Assembly: GCA_030065155.1 (NCBI GenBank)
Contig: JASJDI010000010.1
Coordinates: 1 to 38,584 of the forward strand
Source of the DNA: Xenococcaceae cyanobacterium MO_188.B29
GTDB lineage: Bacteria; Cyanobacteriota; Cyanobacteriia; Cyanobacteriales; Xenococcaceae
DNA length: 38,584 bases
Direction: 5' to 3'
Shown here: positions 1 through 8,188 of the stretch, one piece after another
How positions within the stretch are numbered: the stretch's first letter is position 1
How the letters are laid out: every line of letters begins with the position of its first letter
Notes under the pieces: generated by a model
Seen by the model: only the letters and a program-made list of their open reading frames with translations
What the model was told of the DNA's origin: nothing
Database searches by the model: none
Position numbers and translations under genes: made by a program

Positions 1-2
1 CC

Positions 3-80
3 GAAAGGGTTTCCCGACTTGAGCAAACTGTTGAACCCGAAGGGCTAAGAGCTTTGGTTTTAATCAAACAGCAAATTTAA
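3..80 (+). CDS. 3' end of a possible gene entering from the left edge
   Basis: One frame is open from the window edge and stops with TAA at 78-80. It reads ERVSRLEQTVEPEGLR then ALVLIKQQI, a protein-like amphipathic sequence rich in Glu, Arg and Leu, as expected for the helical C-terminus of a soluble protein. It would converge on the minus-strand glycosidase gene and overlap its last 17 bases. A second frame is also open here but stops at position 48 and looks less protein-like. Only 25 residues are visible, so no function can be assigned. Confidence 0.35.
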   Translation, partial: ERVSRLEQTVEPEGLRALVLIKQQI

Positions 81-1473
81 ACAACATCAGAGAATAGGGA
101 GACATTGTTAGCGATTGAGAATTGACGATCGCTACAGCGTCAGCAATATCACTAAGACCATTCTCACTAAGAGAAACGGCTTCTACTTTTTGGCTAGAAA
201 ACGTGCTGGGTGTCATCTGCAAGTTTACCTGAACAGTTTCAGCAGACTTATTAATTAGTAAGAGCGATCGCTTTCCTGGTTCTTGGTTAACTGCTAGAGA
301 TTCTACTCGATCATGATCGCTGTCTGTATCGACTACAGTACCAGTTAAATATCTATTGCCCCAAGCAAATACGGTTGATGCTGGTCGCAAATTATTGCGT
401 GGATCGATCATGCCATAAATTCCGTCCTTAAGATGCCAAGAAGTAGCCATGTCAATACCTGATTCTGCCAGATGCTTTAATACAGAGGCAAACCAGACTG
501 CCCCAATCTGAGTATTTTGACGCTTTTCTCCCGATTTCCAAGAGTAGTTAATATTGTATTCACTCAGAAATAAAGGTATTTTGCGTTCGGGTATATATCT
601 AGATGCGACAGAACGAAACTTACGTACTTGTTGATTATAGTTATAAGTACGGGACATAAGCTCATCCGTAGATATTTCAGGATTGCCAGTAGCATAGCGA
701 TGCCAAGAAATAAAATCCACATTGTCACCACAGTTTTGTAAAAACTGAGCCAATACTTGCTCATTGTCCCAGGTAATAGCAGGCCCACCTACTTTAATAT
801 TAGGGTCTTGAGCCTTCATGGCTTCTGCTGCTTGATTGTATATTTGCCAAAGATCGTCTAGTTTACCTGCTTTTTCGTAGCGTTTCTCTAGTTCATTTAT
901 AGGTTCCCAATACATAATTTGCCGTTGCTGTTTTTGGTTGAGAATATTGACTAGTTCAGCACAAAAAGTAGCATAATTATCATATTCAGAAGGAGATAGT
1001 AAGTCTTCTCCTTCTGTTGTCATCCACTCTGGCCAACGGGGAATATTTTGGACAAGAGTAGGATTGTAGGAATAAGAGGCATCATAACAGGCTTTAATGG
1101 TGGCTTCGTCCCAACTTTTACTAGCCAAATCTGTCCAGCGATCGCTCAGCTGAGAATGATGAATACGGATCAAAGGGATATTGAGATCTACTAACAACTT
1201 CTGAAAAACAGGGTCTTGGGCGTTTTCCAAGATAGTAATTTCATAGTCATTAGAGCCAAAGACAAAAGGGGTGCTTTCGGCAACGGCAGTATTCCAATCC
1301 ACCTGGATCTGAGCGTCAAAAGATTTTTGTGTAGAAGCTAATGATGTTGGTAGATTGAGATTTTTAACAGCTAAGTTCTGATTACCCCAGCTATCAGACT
1401 TATAGATCTGGTGAGCAAGAAAAGCCAAAGTTGCACCTAATCCTGATAATTTGATAAGGTCTCTGCGTTTCAT
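64..1473 (-). CDS. Tat-exported GH39-like glycoside hydrolase
   Basis: Secreted glycosidase of the clan-A (TIM barrel) type, closest by eye to GH39 beta-xylosidase/PslG-like enzymes. A GTG-initiated reading extends to 1524, but I choose the ATG at 1473 because it puts a twin-arginine export signal (MKRRDLIKLSGLGATLAFLA) right at the N-terminus. Catalytic candidates are the acid/base Glu in YWEPINE (about residue 194 from this ATG) and the nucleophile Glu in FLSEYN (about 305). An SWHRY segment lies between them, as in this clan. The rest of the chain is a C-terminal beta-rich domain typical of GH39. It is the last gene of the exopolysaccharide locus, just after the Wzc-like kinase. PslG, a GH39 enzyme in the Pseudomonas Psl operon, is a known precedent for a hydrolase trimming polymer during export. 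Substrate unknown; family certain to clan level only. Confidence 0.75.
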   Translation of the reverse strand: MKRRDLIKLSGLGATLAFLAHQIYKSDSWGNQNLAVKNLNLPTSLASTQKSFDAQIQVDWNTAVAESTPFVFGSNDYEITILENAQDPVFQKLLVDLNIPLIRIHHSQLSDRWTDLASKSWDEATIKACYDASYSYNPTLVQNIPRWPEWMTTEGEDLLSPSEYDNYATFCAELVNILNQKQQRQIMYWEPINELEKRYEKAGKLDDLWQIYNQAAEAMKAQDPNIKVGGPAITWDNEQVLAQFLQNCGDNVDFISWHRYATGNPEISTDELMSRTYNYNQQVRKFRSVASRYIPERKIPLFLSEYNINYSWKSGEKRQNTQIGAVWFASVLKHLAESGIDMATSWHLKDGIYGMIDPRNNLRPASTVFAWGNRYLTGTVVDTDSDHDRVESLAVNQEPGKRSLLLINKSAETVQVNLQMTPSTFSSQKVEAVSLSENGLSDIADAVAIVNSQSLTMSPYSLMLFKFAV

Positions 1474-1549
1474 GGTGAGAAATTTCCAATTTTTGAGCTT
1501 GCTTCTGAGAGAAAACTCCCGCACTAAAGCGGGTAATTCATCAGTTGTG

Positions 1550-3649
1550 TTAATTTCTTGGCTTCAAACTGGGGGTTTGAACTTTTGTATCCTTGGCAAC
1601 CTCAAGATAAGCACTCGAATAAGGTCGAGAATGAGTTTCTACACCATTGACTACTAACCCCAAAATTTTGGCATTATGTTGATTTAATTGATCGAAACTA
1701 TTGTAGACAGAGTTGCGTTCGCTGGTATTGGGGCGCACTACGTACAACACATTAGAAATAGTAGTTGCCATTAAAGCTGTTTCACTAGCAAGACTGACTG
1801 GAGCACTATCGATAATAATGTAATCATAGTCATCGTCCAGTTCTAAAATTTCTAAATGTTGCTCGAATTTTCCTTGTTTAACTAACGCAGCATGGTTGCC
1901 TTGTTGAGGCCAAGTATCTTTAGTTTGCAGATATAGATTATTTGTGACTTGGATTGGTTTTCCTGGTTCTGTATCTAGACCTACGTAGGGTAAACTGTTA
2001 GTCAATTCTGCTTTGTGGAAATCTCCATCAACCATTAAAACTCGGAATCCTAAATCGGCTAAAGCTTTGGATAACCCTAGGGTAACAGTGGTTTTTCCTT
2101 CCCCTGGTATAGCACTAGTAACTAGCAAACGTCGATTTTCTAAAGGTTGTAGGCTAATCGCTGAAGCTATCCTTTGAAAATCTAATTCTATGCGGGGATT
2201 CGATTGTGAGATTAGATTGAACCAGAATTGATTATTTTTCAGAGAACGTCCAAAGTAAGCGAAATCATGAATATAGCCAATAACTGATACACCATAAGAC
2301 TGTAAATCTTGAACGTTTAAGAGAGGATCGCGCTTTTCACGGAAGATTAACAAGGCTACGCTACCGACTAATGCAGCTAAGAAAACATTGACTTGAATTA
2401 GCATAATATCTGGCTCAACTGGATAAGGATCGACCAGAGGTGGTTCTAGTACTTGTATATGAGCATAAGCATTAAAAGCGTCAATCTTGACTCGCTGCAA
2501 TTTAGCAATCAAACCTTGGTAAACCCCTTCTGCCACATCTTTTTCTTTTTGTAGCTTTTGTAAACTAGTCTTGCTGATTGGCATTTTTTCAAGCTCGACT
2601 TGTAGTTGCCGAATTTTATTGTCTAATTTTTCGGCTTCTTCAGTCTGGGCTTGAGCTTCAGTTTCTGCTAAGACTAGTTCTTGAATCAAGTCAGTTCTAC
2701 CGGCGTTATTGGCGATGGTAGTGTCTATTGTGGCTGTGCCTGCTGCTTGTCGGACGTAACGCTGAAGTCGATTTTGTAAATCTCTTTGTTGCGATCGCAA
2801 ATCTTGAACTTGAGGATCTGCCTCTGTGCGGGTTGCTGTTAGTCTACTTAACTCTATGTCTACTTCTGTGAGTTTTGCTTTGAGGGATTGATACTCTTGA
2901 TTTTCACTTAAACTGACAGAAGATATGGCTTGAGAGGGAGTAAGACCAAGACGTTCGGATAAAGCTATAGCTTTGATCTCGTTTGCTTGAGCTTTTACTT
3001 GAGCTTCGTACTTAGCAGCAGATAAACGATTGATTAATTGAATGGTTCCTTTCGTTTGCTCTTCAGAGTCAACTAAGCCTGAAGATTGCTCAAATTGCGC
3101 TAATTCTGCTTGCACCTGGTCTAATTTTTCTTTAGCTTGTTCTAATTCTGTTTGGCTAAATGCGATCCGAGTTTCCGAGTCTTCTTTACGCAGTTGGTTT
3201 AACCTGTCCTGATAAGTTTCTATCCACTTTTCTGCTCGCTCTAGAGCTAAGTCTGGACTAGAGCCATAAACAGTCAAATTAATGGTTGTCGAGTCTTCAG
3301 CAATCTCTACTTCAAATAAATTTTTATAGTACTTGAGGCGAGGAAAGTCTTCATGTTCCACGTCAGCATATAACAGTTTTTGCATGATTAGATTACTAGT
3401 AAGAATAGACTGCTGGGCTATGAGTGGATTAACCCCGGCAGAAAAATTAGTCTCGCCACTATTAAGAGAACCAAGAGTTCCTAAATTAGCATTAAGAGTG
3501 CCTTTTGTTTCTGGCATAATTAGCTGCGCATTGGCACTCCAAACCTTGTCAGAAAATTTAATTTTGAAGATGCCAACACTAATAACAAATAAGTTAAAAG
3601 CAAGTAAAATTTTCCAGTGCCTAGTAATAATGGAAGTTATTCTCTTCAT
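1550..3649 (-). CDS. Wzc-like polysaccharide co-polymerase / BY-kinase
   Basis: Chain-length determinant fused to a bacterial tyrosine autokinase, an inner-membrane protein that controls polymer length and export. The start is the ATG at 3649, preceded by AGGAG 10 bases upstream; a longer TTG reading to 3709 is less likely. From that ATG: first TM about 13-29, a Wzz-type periplasmic domain with long Glu/Gln-rich coiled coil about 160-385, second TM about 416-436 after a Pro-rich PPLVDPYPVEP segment, then the cytoplasmic kinase. The kinase shows Walker A SAIPGEGKTT (about 512-521), Walker A' VLMVDGD (about 537-543) and Walker B YIIIDSAP (about 610-617). The C-terminal tail holds only two tyrosines (RPYSSAYLEV), fewer than the usual Tyr cluster. 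A 223-base leader separates it from the upstream acyltransferase, so it may have its own promoter. Confidence 0.92.
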   Translation of the reverse strand: MKRITSIITRHWKILLAFNLFVISVGIFKIKFSDKVWSANAQLIMPETKGTLNANLGTLGSLNSGETNFSAGVNPLIAQQSILTSNLIMQKLLYADVEHEDFPRLKYYKNLFEVEIAEDSTTINLTVYGSSPDLALERAEKWIETYQDRLNQLRKEDSETRIAFSQTELEQAKEKLDQVQAELAQFEQSSGLVDSEEQTKGTIQLINRLSAAKYEAQVKAQANEIKAIALSERLGLTPSQAISSVSLSENQEYQSLKAKLTEVDIELSRLTATRTEADPQVQDLRSQQRDLQNRLQRYVRQAAGTATIDTTIANNAGRTDLIQELVLAETEAQAQTEEAEKLDNKIRQLQVELEKMPISKTSLQKLQKEKDVAEGVYQGLIAKLQRVKIDAFNAYAHIQVLEPPLVDPYPVEPDIMLIQVNVFLAALVGSVALLIFREKRDPLLNVQDLQSYGVSVIGYIHDFAYFGRSLKNNQFWFNLISQSNPRIELDFQRIASAISLQPLENRRLLVTSAIPGEGKTTVTLGLSKALADLGFRVLMVDGDFHKAELTNSLPYVGLDTEPGKPIQVTNNLYLQTKDTWPQQGNHAALVKQGKFEQHLEILELDDDYDYIIIDSAPVSLASETALMATTISNVLYVVRPNTSERNSVYNSFDQLNQHNAKILGLVVNGVETHSRPYSSAYLEVAKDTKVQTPSLKPRN

Positions 3650-3767
3650 TGAACTTAATCTCCTGTAATTTGCTTTTTTTTGAGGTAAATTAGCTGATTT
3701 TGAAACCAAATTTTGATTATTAAAAATGCAAGCTTCTCAATCAACACAGAGCAATTATTTTTTTCTT

Positions 3768-3782
3768 AATTACTAAGTAATT
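3768..3782. repeat. 7-bp inverted repeat in the leader of the Wzc-like gene
   Basis: AATTACT and AGTAATT form perfect 7-bp arms around a single A. It lies about 120 bases upstream of the kinase start, in a very AT-rich leader. On the minus strand it is followed by an A-run rather than a T-run, so it is not an intrinsic terminator of the upstream gene; an operator is possible but unproven. Confidence 0.35.
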
Positions 3783-3860
3783 TTACTGAAACATTTAAAT
3801 AATTGTCGTAAAAATATGAAGTAATTTATCAGTAAATTTATGGTACTATTACCTGAATAA

Positions 3861-3884
3861 GCAGTTCATTATTTAATGAACTGC
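3861..3884 (-). terminator. Perfect 24-nt hairpin overlapping the acyltransferase stop codon
   Basis: GCAGTTCATTA and TAATGAACTGC are perfect 11-bp arms with a TT loop. The TAA stop of the acyltransferase (3873-3875) sits in the hairpin. No clear U-tract follows on the minus strand, so this may be an attenuator, a processing or RNA-stability element, or a weak terminator between the EPS genes and the kinase-hydrolase pair. Confidence 0.5.
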
Positions 3885-4514
3885 TTGTTCGGCTTGTTTG
3901 TCTTGGTTATGGTTATCGCTCGATTTATCTTTCGGCAGTAAAGATTTAACTATCTGTTGCGGATTACCAATTACGACCACATTAGGTGGTACAGATTTAC
4001 GCACAACACTGCCTAATCCAATCACGCTATTTTCTCCTACCCGCACTCCTTTCATAACTGTTGCCTTTGCCCCAATCCAGGCATTACGCTCAATTAAGAT
4101 CGGTGCAGTCACTCTTGGCCCTGGAGGAGCATGGCGAAGATGAGGTTCCAAGTTGTGGTAGTCGGTATCAAGTAGATAACAGTCAGAAATTAGGCAATCA
4201 TCCCCAATAAAAACCGAGCTTTGACAGCCGATTAAGCAGCCGTTAAGAGATACATTTTTGCCTACTGTTACCTCTCCAGAACCAAAAATTTTTAATCGTT
4301 TTCTGATGCGAGTGTCAGAATCGATTTTGACTTTAACACTACCATTAATCTTTAATTGGCCTTTCAGTTTAACTCCCTTAGCTAAAGTTAAATTCGGATA
4401 TCTTAATTGATACCATTTCCGTTTAGCTTCAAAATAGATATCGACAAGAACATTAAAGACTACTTTATCTAGTTGTGGAGATGATTTGGATGAACCTTTT
4501 GTTGTAGTAAGCAT
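3873..4514 (-). CDS. Left-handed beta-helix (hexapeptide) acyltransferase
   Basis: Probable O-acetyltransferase of the WcaF/NodL/CysE-like LbH superfamily, expected to acylate a sugar of the exopolysaccharide or its lipid-linked precursor in the cytoplasm. The chain shows imperfect hexapeptide repeats (IGDDCLISDCYLLD, IERNAWIGAKATVMKGVRVG, ENSVIGLGSVVRKSVPPN) and the usual end VVIGNPQQIVKSL. A YLLDTDYHNLEP stretch carries the His typical of the active site, followed by a Pro-rich loop. The ATG at 4514 is preferred because AGGAG lies 7 bases upstream; GTG/ATG codons further upstream lack a good site. It sits between the polymerase and the Wzc-like kinase. Acetyl versus other acyl donor cannot be told. 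Confidence 0.85.
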   Translation of the reverse strand: MLTTTKGSSKSSPQLDKVVFNVLVDIYFEAKRKWYQLRYPNLTLAKGVKLKGQLKINGSVKVKIDSDTRIRKRLKIFGSGEVTVGKNVSLNGCLIGCQSSVFIGDDCLISDCYLLDTDYHNLEPHLRHAPPGPRVTAPILIERNAWIGAKATVMKGVRVGENSVIGLGSVVRKSVPPNVVVIGNPQQIVKSLLPKDKSSDNHNQDKQAEQAVH

Positions 4515-4580
4515 ATCTTCACTCCTCATTTGTAACACTCTAAGCTATATAAATAACAGGAGAATATTTCTCCTCTTTTG

Positions 4581-5909
4581 CTATCCTTTTTTCGATAGCT
4601 GTTCCCACCGAGAGACGGAAGAATAGTTTTCGTTCTGGGTTTCTGCCAAAATTGCCCCTAACCACAGAAAGAAAAACCAGATATAAACAGCGATCCAAGA
4701 TAGAGGCAACCCTTGCATAAATACATACAAAGCTAGCAGAGTAGCAAATGCTTGTTTACAAAGCTCATTGCCTTCAACCGCTGGCTGCCAAAAATCACTT
4801 AAAGTAAAGCCAAGGGCAGCAATAAAAAAGATAAAACCGATAATTCCGTGTAAATACAAAACGGCAGAATAAGTAGAAAAAGAACCAAGAGTAATTTCAT
4901 AGGTATACCATTTAGCCGTTCCTTGGGGAATTCCCCATCCTAACCAAGGAGATTCTTGCCATGCTTCCATCGTTTTGTGTATTACAAACTCTCGGTCTTT
5001 TGATGATGCAGGACGAGCACTGTGAAAAATTTCTAGGGGTTTATTCAGGAAAGCAGTTAAGGTGATACCCCATAAACTTGATAATAGGGCTGTTAAGGAA
5101 AATAACCAGAGAGAAGCTTGGCGAGCAAAGAAACTCCGAAAACTAATCTTAACTACAATTGCTAGAAATAAGCAAACTAATGCTAAGCGACTATGACTAA
5201 TAAGTAAAGAAGCTAAACTGCCAGCTAGAGCAAATTGACGCAAACGGGGATTGGATTCACCGAAACAAATAAATAAACAGAGAAGACCACAAATTCCAGG
5301 AATAGGAGGATCTGGCGTATAAAGCACAGATCTGGGTAGGGTAATACCAAAAAATGGTTCCCAAAAAGCACAGAACCATACTATTAAACTTTTGTTACCT
5401 GGAATTAATTCGGCTATGGGAGGGAAAAAAGGCTCTAGCTCAATTCCTCCGAAAAGCATGATTAGCTGGAGGGCGATCGCAATTAAATACCCTACTGCCA
5501 TCCAAGCAACTGCTCTGGTAATTACCTGTACTCTCAGTTGACTTCCTAAGGGTATAACTAAACAAGCAAAGATTAAAAAGTAGCTTTTGAAAAAGGTAAC
5601 TAAAGTAGATGCTACTTTAGTAAATTCAAAGTTAAAATTGCTCAGACCAATCATTGCTGTCCAGAGCATAACTATAGACATTACTAGCCATGCCCAAGCA
5701 GATGCTGGTACTGAAGTTCTAACTAATTTATCAAGATTAAAAGACATCAATAGTAAACCAATTACTACTGCTGGATAGAACAGAGTTTGTATCCCCAGCA
5801 GCCACCAAAGAGGTGTTAGCACGATCGACCAGTAGATGACTCGTTCGGCAAAGGACAAGTCACTAAGTTTAAAGTCTTCTTTTTGAGAATTTAGAGTTAG
5901 AGGAAACAT
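4581..5909 (-). CDS. Wzy-type polysaccharide polymerase / O-antigen ligase-like membrane protein
   Basis: Polytopic membrane protein of 442 residues with about ten or more hydrophobic segments. It has the Wzy_C-like segment in the C-terminal half: WLGWGIPQGTAKWY, a large loop, then SAVLYLHGIIGFIFFIAALG, matching the His-containing, Gly-rich pattern that follows the big periplasmic loop of the O-antigen polymerase/ligase superfamily. In this locus, with a Wzx-type flippase and a Wzc-like protein, polymerisation of lipid-linked repeat units in the periplasm is the natural role. Polymerase and ligase cannot be separated by sequence alone. The ATG start lacks an obvious ribosome-binding site; 45 bases separate it from the upstream glycosyltransferase. 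Confidence 0.85.
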   Translation of the reverse strand: MFPLTLNSQKEDFKLSDLSFAERVIYWSIVLTPLWWLLGIQTLFYPAVVIGLLLMSFNLDKLVRTSVPASAWAWLVMSIVMLWTAMIGLSNFNFEFTKVASTLVTFFKSYFLIFACLVIPLGSQLRVQVITRAVAWMAVGYLIAIALQLIMLFGGIELEPFFPPIAELIPGNKSLIVWFCAFWEPFFGITLPRSVLYTPDPPIPGICGLLCLFICFGESNPRLRQFALAGSLASLLISHSRLALVCLFLAIVVKISFRSFFARQASLWLFSLTALLSSLWGITLTAFLNKPLEIFHSARPASSKDREFVIHKTMEAWQESPWLGWGIPQGTAKWYTYEITLGSFSTYSAVLYLHGIIGFIFFIAALGFTLSDFWQPAVEGNELCKQAFATLLALYVFMQGLPLSWIAVYIWFFFLWLGAILAETQNENYSSVSRWEQLSKKG

Positions 5910-5954
5910 TTAAATATTTTTAAACTGCACTTTAAATTGAATTTAGTACCATAT

Positions 5955-7088
5955 TTATGTACTTATTTCTGAGTAAAGATTGTCAAAGAAAATATTTGCT
6001 TTTTCTGAATCATGAATTTTAGCTTGAGCAATTGCTCCAGCACTGAACTGTTCATAATTTTCATAAACATCAAGAATTTTGCTGAGAGAATTCAATACTT
6101 TATCTGCTAATTTTTCATAGGTTTTATCGAGTATTTTCCAGTAATATTCTTTTTGTTTTTCGCCTAAATGAATCCAGTGTTTGTACTTGTTAAGTTCTAA
6201 ATCAATAACAAATCCATTGATGTTATTTTTGACAAATTCTGGTAAAGCACAAACGTTAGTCGTTATTGCGGGTGTTCCCACTGAAAATCCCTCCAAGATA
6301 CTAAATCCATATGTATCATCAAGAGTACACATAACTTGAAAATGACTTTTGTGCAACAAATCTATAACTTGTTTATTGGCTATATTTTTGTATAAAAATA
6401 CATTGTCTAAGTTGATTAATTCTAAATCTTTTAGATATTTATCTCGCTCGGGGCAATCAGTATATACTTGTGCGCCATAATTCATTCTTGATACTAAATT
6501 TATTTTAATTGGCAATTTTATTGCCTTTGACTTTTTGGCAATCCTTAAAGCAACAATCCCACCTTTTCTAGCAAAATCATTGCCTACAAAAGTTAATTCT
6601 AAAGTTTTTCCTTGTAAATATTTTTTTTCTTGAGATATTTTTAGAGGGAAATTAGGAGGAATAACTATCAGCTTATCTTTTATTAAATTGATTTCTTGAA
6701 AATCAGCCTTTTGCCTTAAAAATTTTTCCTTGGCATGCTCTGACATAGCTATAATTTTTCGACAATTTTCTAAACTTAATCTGTTCATAACTATTGAAGC
6801 TAGTTTATCACCATACTTACCTCTTGTTCTTGGTAGTACTGATTCAAAAGTGATAAGCCAAGGATTTTTTGTATAGGGAATTGCATTAAAAGAATGAATT
6901 AGATCGAACTTGGTAGTTAATGGTTTAAACAAACTTACTCCTTTTAAGGGGGACCAAATTTTTTGGAGAATGCGTTCGCCAATATACCAGGGACGATAAT
7001 TTTTATAATAGGTAATTTCATGTCTAGACTGACGAGGTGAATTAGGAATTATCAGATTATTACTTCCAGTTAAAAAAACTTTAGACAT
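5955..7088 (-). CDS. GT4-like glycosyltransferase
   Basis: GT-B fold glycosyltransferase of the GT4 type, predicted to add one sugar to the lipid-linked repeat unit at the cytoplasmic face. The donor-binding half is recognisable: LELTFVGNDFARKGG (start of the second Rossmann domain), then DDTYGFSILEGFSVGTPAI and ALPEFVKNNINGF. In the E-x7-E motif of the family the first Glu is replaced by Asp (D-T-Y-G-F-S-I-L-E), so retained activity is likely but not certain. The N-terminal acceptor domain is divergent. A run AGAGG lies 6 bases before the ATG. The gene is visibly more AT-rich than its neighbours, with many AAA and ATT codons, which may reflect separate acquisition. Sugar specificity unknown. 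Confidence 0.8.
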   Translation of the reverse strand: MSKVFLTGSNNLIIPNSPRQSRHEITYYKNYRPWYIGERILQKIWSPLKGVSLFKPLTTKFDLIHSFNAIPYTKNPWLITFESVLPRTRGKYGDKLASIVMNRLSLENCRKIIAMSEHAKEKFLRQKADFQEINLIKDKLIVIPPNFPLKISQEKKYLQGKTLELTFVGNDFARKGGIVALRIAKKSKAIKLPIKINLVSRMNYGAQVYTDCPERDKYLKDLELINLDNVFLYKNIANKQVIDLLHKSHFQVMCTLDDTYGFSILEGFSVGTPAITTNVCALPEFVKNNINGFVIDLELNKYKHWIHLGEKQKEYYWKILDKTYEKLADKVLNSLSKILDVYENYEQFSAGAIAQAKIHDSEKANIFFDNLYSEIST

Positions 7089-7210
7089 AATTGCCTCTTC
7101 TAATTTTGGTCAAGTTTTACGTCATGTTCTATTAATCGGGGAACACTGGTCACCGCAGTAATTGTTGTGTTACGGCAGTATAACTGTGACTTGAGAATTA
7201 AAGATTAGCT

Positions 7211-8155
7211 CTAGACACTTCTAAGACTCTGAGTTTTTGTCCCCAATAACCCTCGTAAGGAGCGTCTAGTGTCTCTAGAGATTAACCACATTCCTAGATA
7301 TAAGAAGAAATCGAGCGCCTTGGGCTTGCCATACTTTACCGATTCTCCTAGAAGAGGCAAAAATTCTGACCATTCTCTTTGATAAGCTGCTTGAGGAGCA
7401 ACTTGGAGCATGAGAAAAGCAGAATAGGCTCTCGGTGTGACCAGATGACGATTTTCCTGAATCCACGCTAGAGAAGTTTGCCAATTACTAGTGCTACTAG
7501 TACTGGGACGCTTTTCCCATCGATACCAGATAACCAGGGCTTCAGGGACAAACTCAATACCTACGTCTGTCATGCTATTTACTCTTAGCATCCAGTCCCA
7601 ATCCTGATGTTTGGGTAATCCTTCTTGCCAAGGGACTTTTTGCAATAGCTCTGTTTTGGTAAAAATTGTCGAGGTTTGAATTAAGCCTTCTCCAAAAGAA
7701 AAACTATTGCGAGCTAAAAGATACTCACTTAGATGTTCTTCTGGGTGGGGAAATCTTCTGGGATAGGTAAACTCGCCTTTGGGGGTACGAGCAATCAGAC
7801 AACAGCTAATGATTGGTAAGGAATACTGAGAAGCTCTAGCTGCTGCTAATTGTAGTTCTAGCTTCTGGGGCAACCATTCATCATCATCGTCTAGAAAAGC
7901 AATCCATTCTCCTTGGCTGTGAGCAACTCCAGCATTGCGCGCTCCCGCACCACCTCTACTACTTGGTAGTTGAACAATCTGTAAACGAGAATCTTTGACT
8001 TTAGACAGTTCCCTACCAGTTGAATCATCTAAGCCATCTATAACCACAATTACTTCAAGGTCTTGAATGGTTTGTTGTAAGACGCTTTGAACTGCTCTGG
8101 TAACTAGTAGTGGTCTATTGAGAGTTGGTATGACAACGCTGATTAAAGGTTTCAA
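7211..8155 (-). CDS. GT2 family glycosyltransferase
   Basis: GT-A fold transferase. The N-terminus ISVVIPTLNRPLLVTRAVQS is the classic GT2 opening, followed by a nucleotide-binding VIDGLDDST segment, RNAGVAHSQGEWIAFLDDDD with the metal-binding DXD, and a later HQDWDWMLR segment corresponding to the catalytic ED/HxDW region. The start is a TTG at 8155; it is credible because a strong AGGAGG lies 8 bases upstream. It should add one residue to the lipid-linked repeat unit in the cytoplasm. It lies 33 bases after the preceding GT4 gene. Donor and acceptor are unknown. Confidence 0.88.
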   Translation of the reverse strand: MKPLISVVIPTLNRPLLVTRAVQSVLQQTIQDLEVIVVIDGLDDSTGRELSKVKDSRLQIVQLPSSRGGAGARNAGVAHSQGEWIAFLDDDDEWLPQKLELQLAAARASQYSLPIISCCLIARTPKGEFTYPRRFPHPEEHLSEYLLARNSFSFGEGLIQTSTIFTKTELLQKVPWQEGLPKHQDWDWMLRVNSMTDVGIEFVPEALVIWYRWEKRPSTSSTSNWQTSLAWIQENRHLVTPRAYSAFLMLQVAPQAAYQREWSEFLPLLGESVKYGKPKALDFFLYLGMWLISRDTRRSLRGLLGTKTQSLRSV

Positions 8156-8188
8156 ATTTATTTCCTCCTGACTAATTGAGCCATAATT

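Noticed and set aside
1474-1524. Longer GTG start for the GH39-like gene
   Set aside because: The extra 17 residues would bury the Tat motif; ATG 1473 gives a proper signal peptide.
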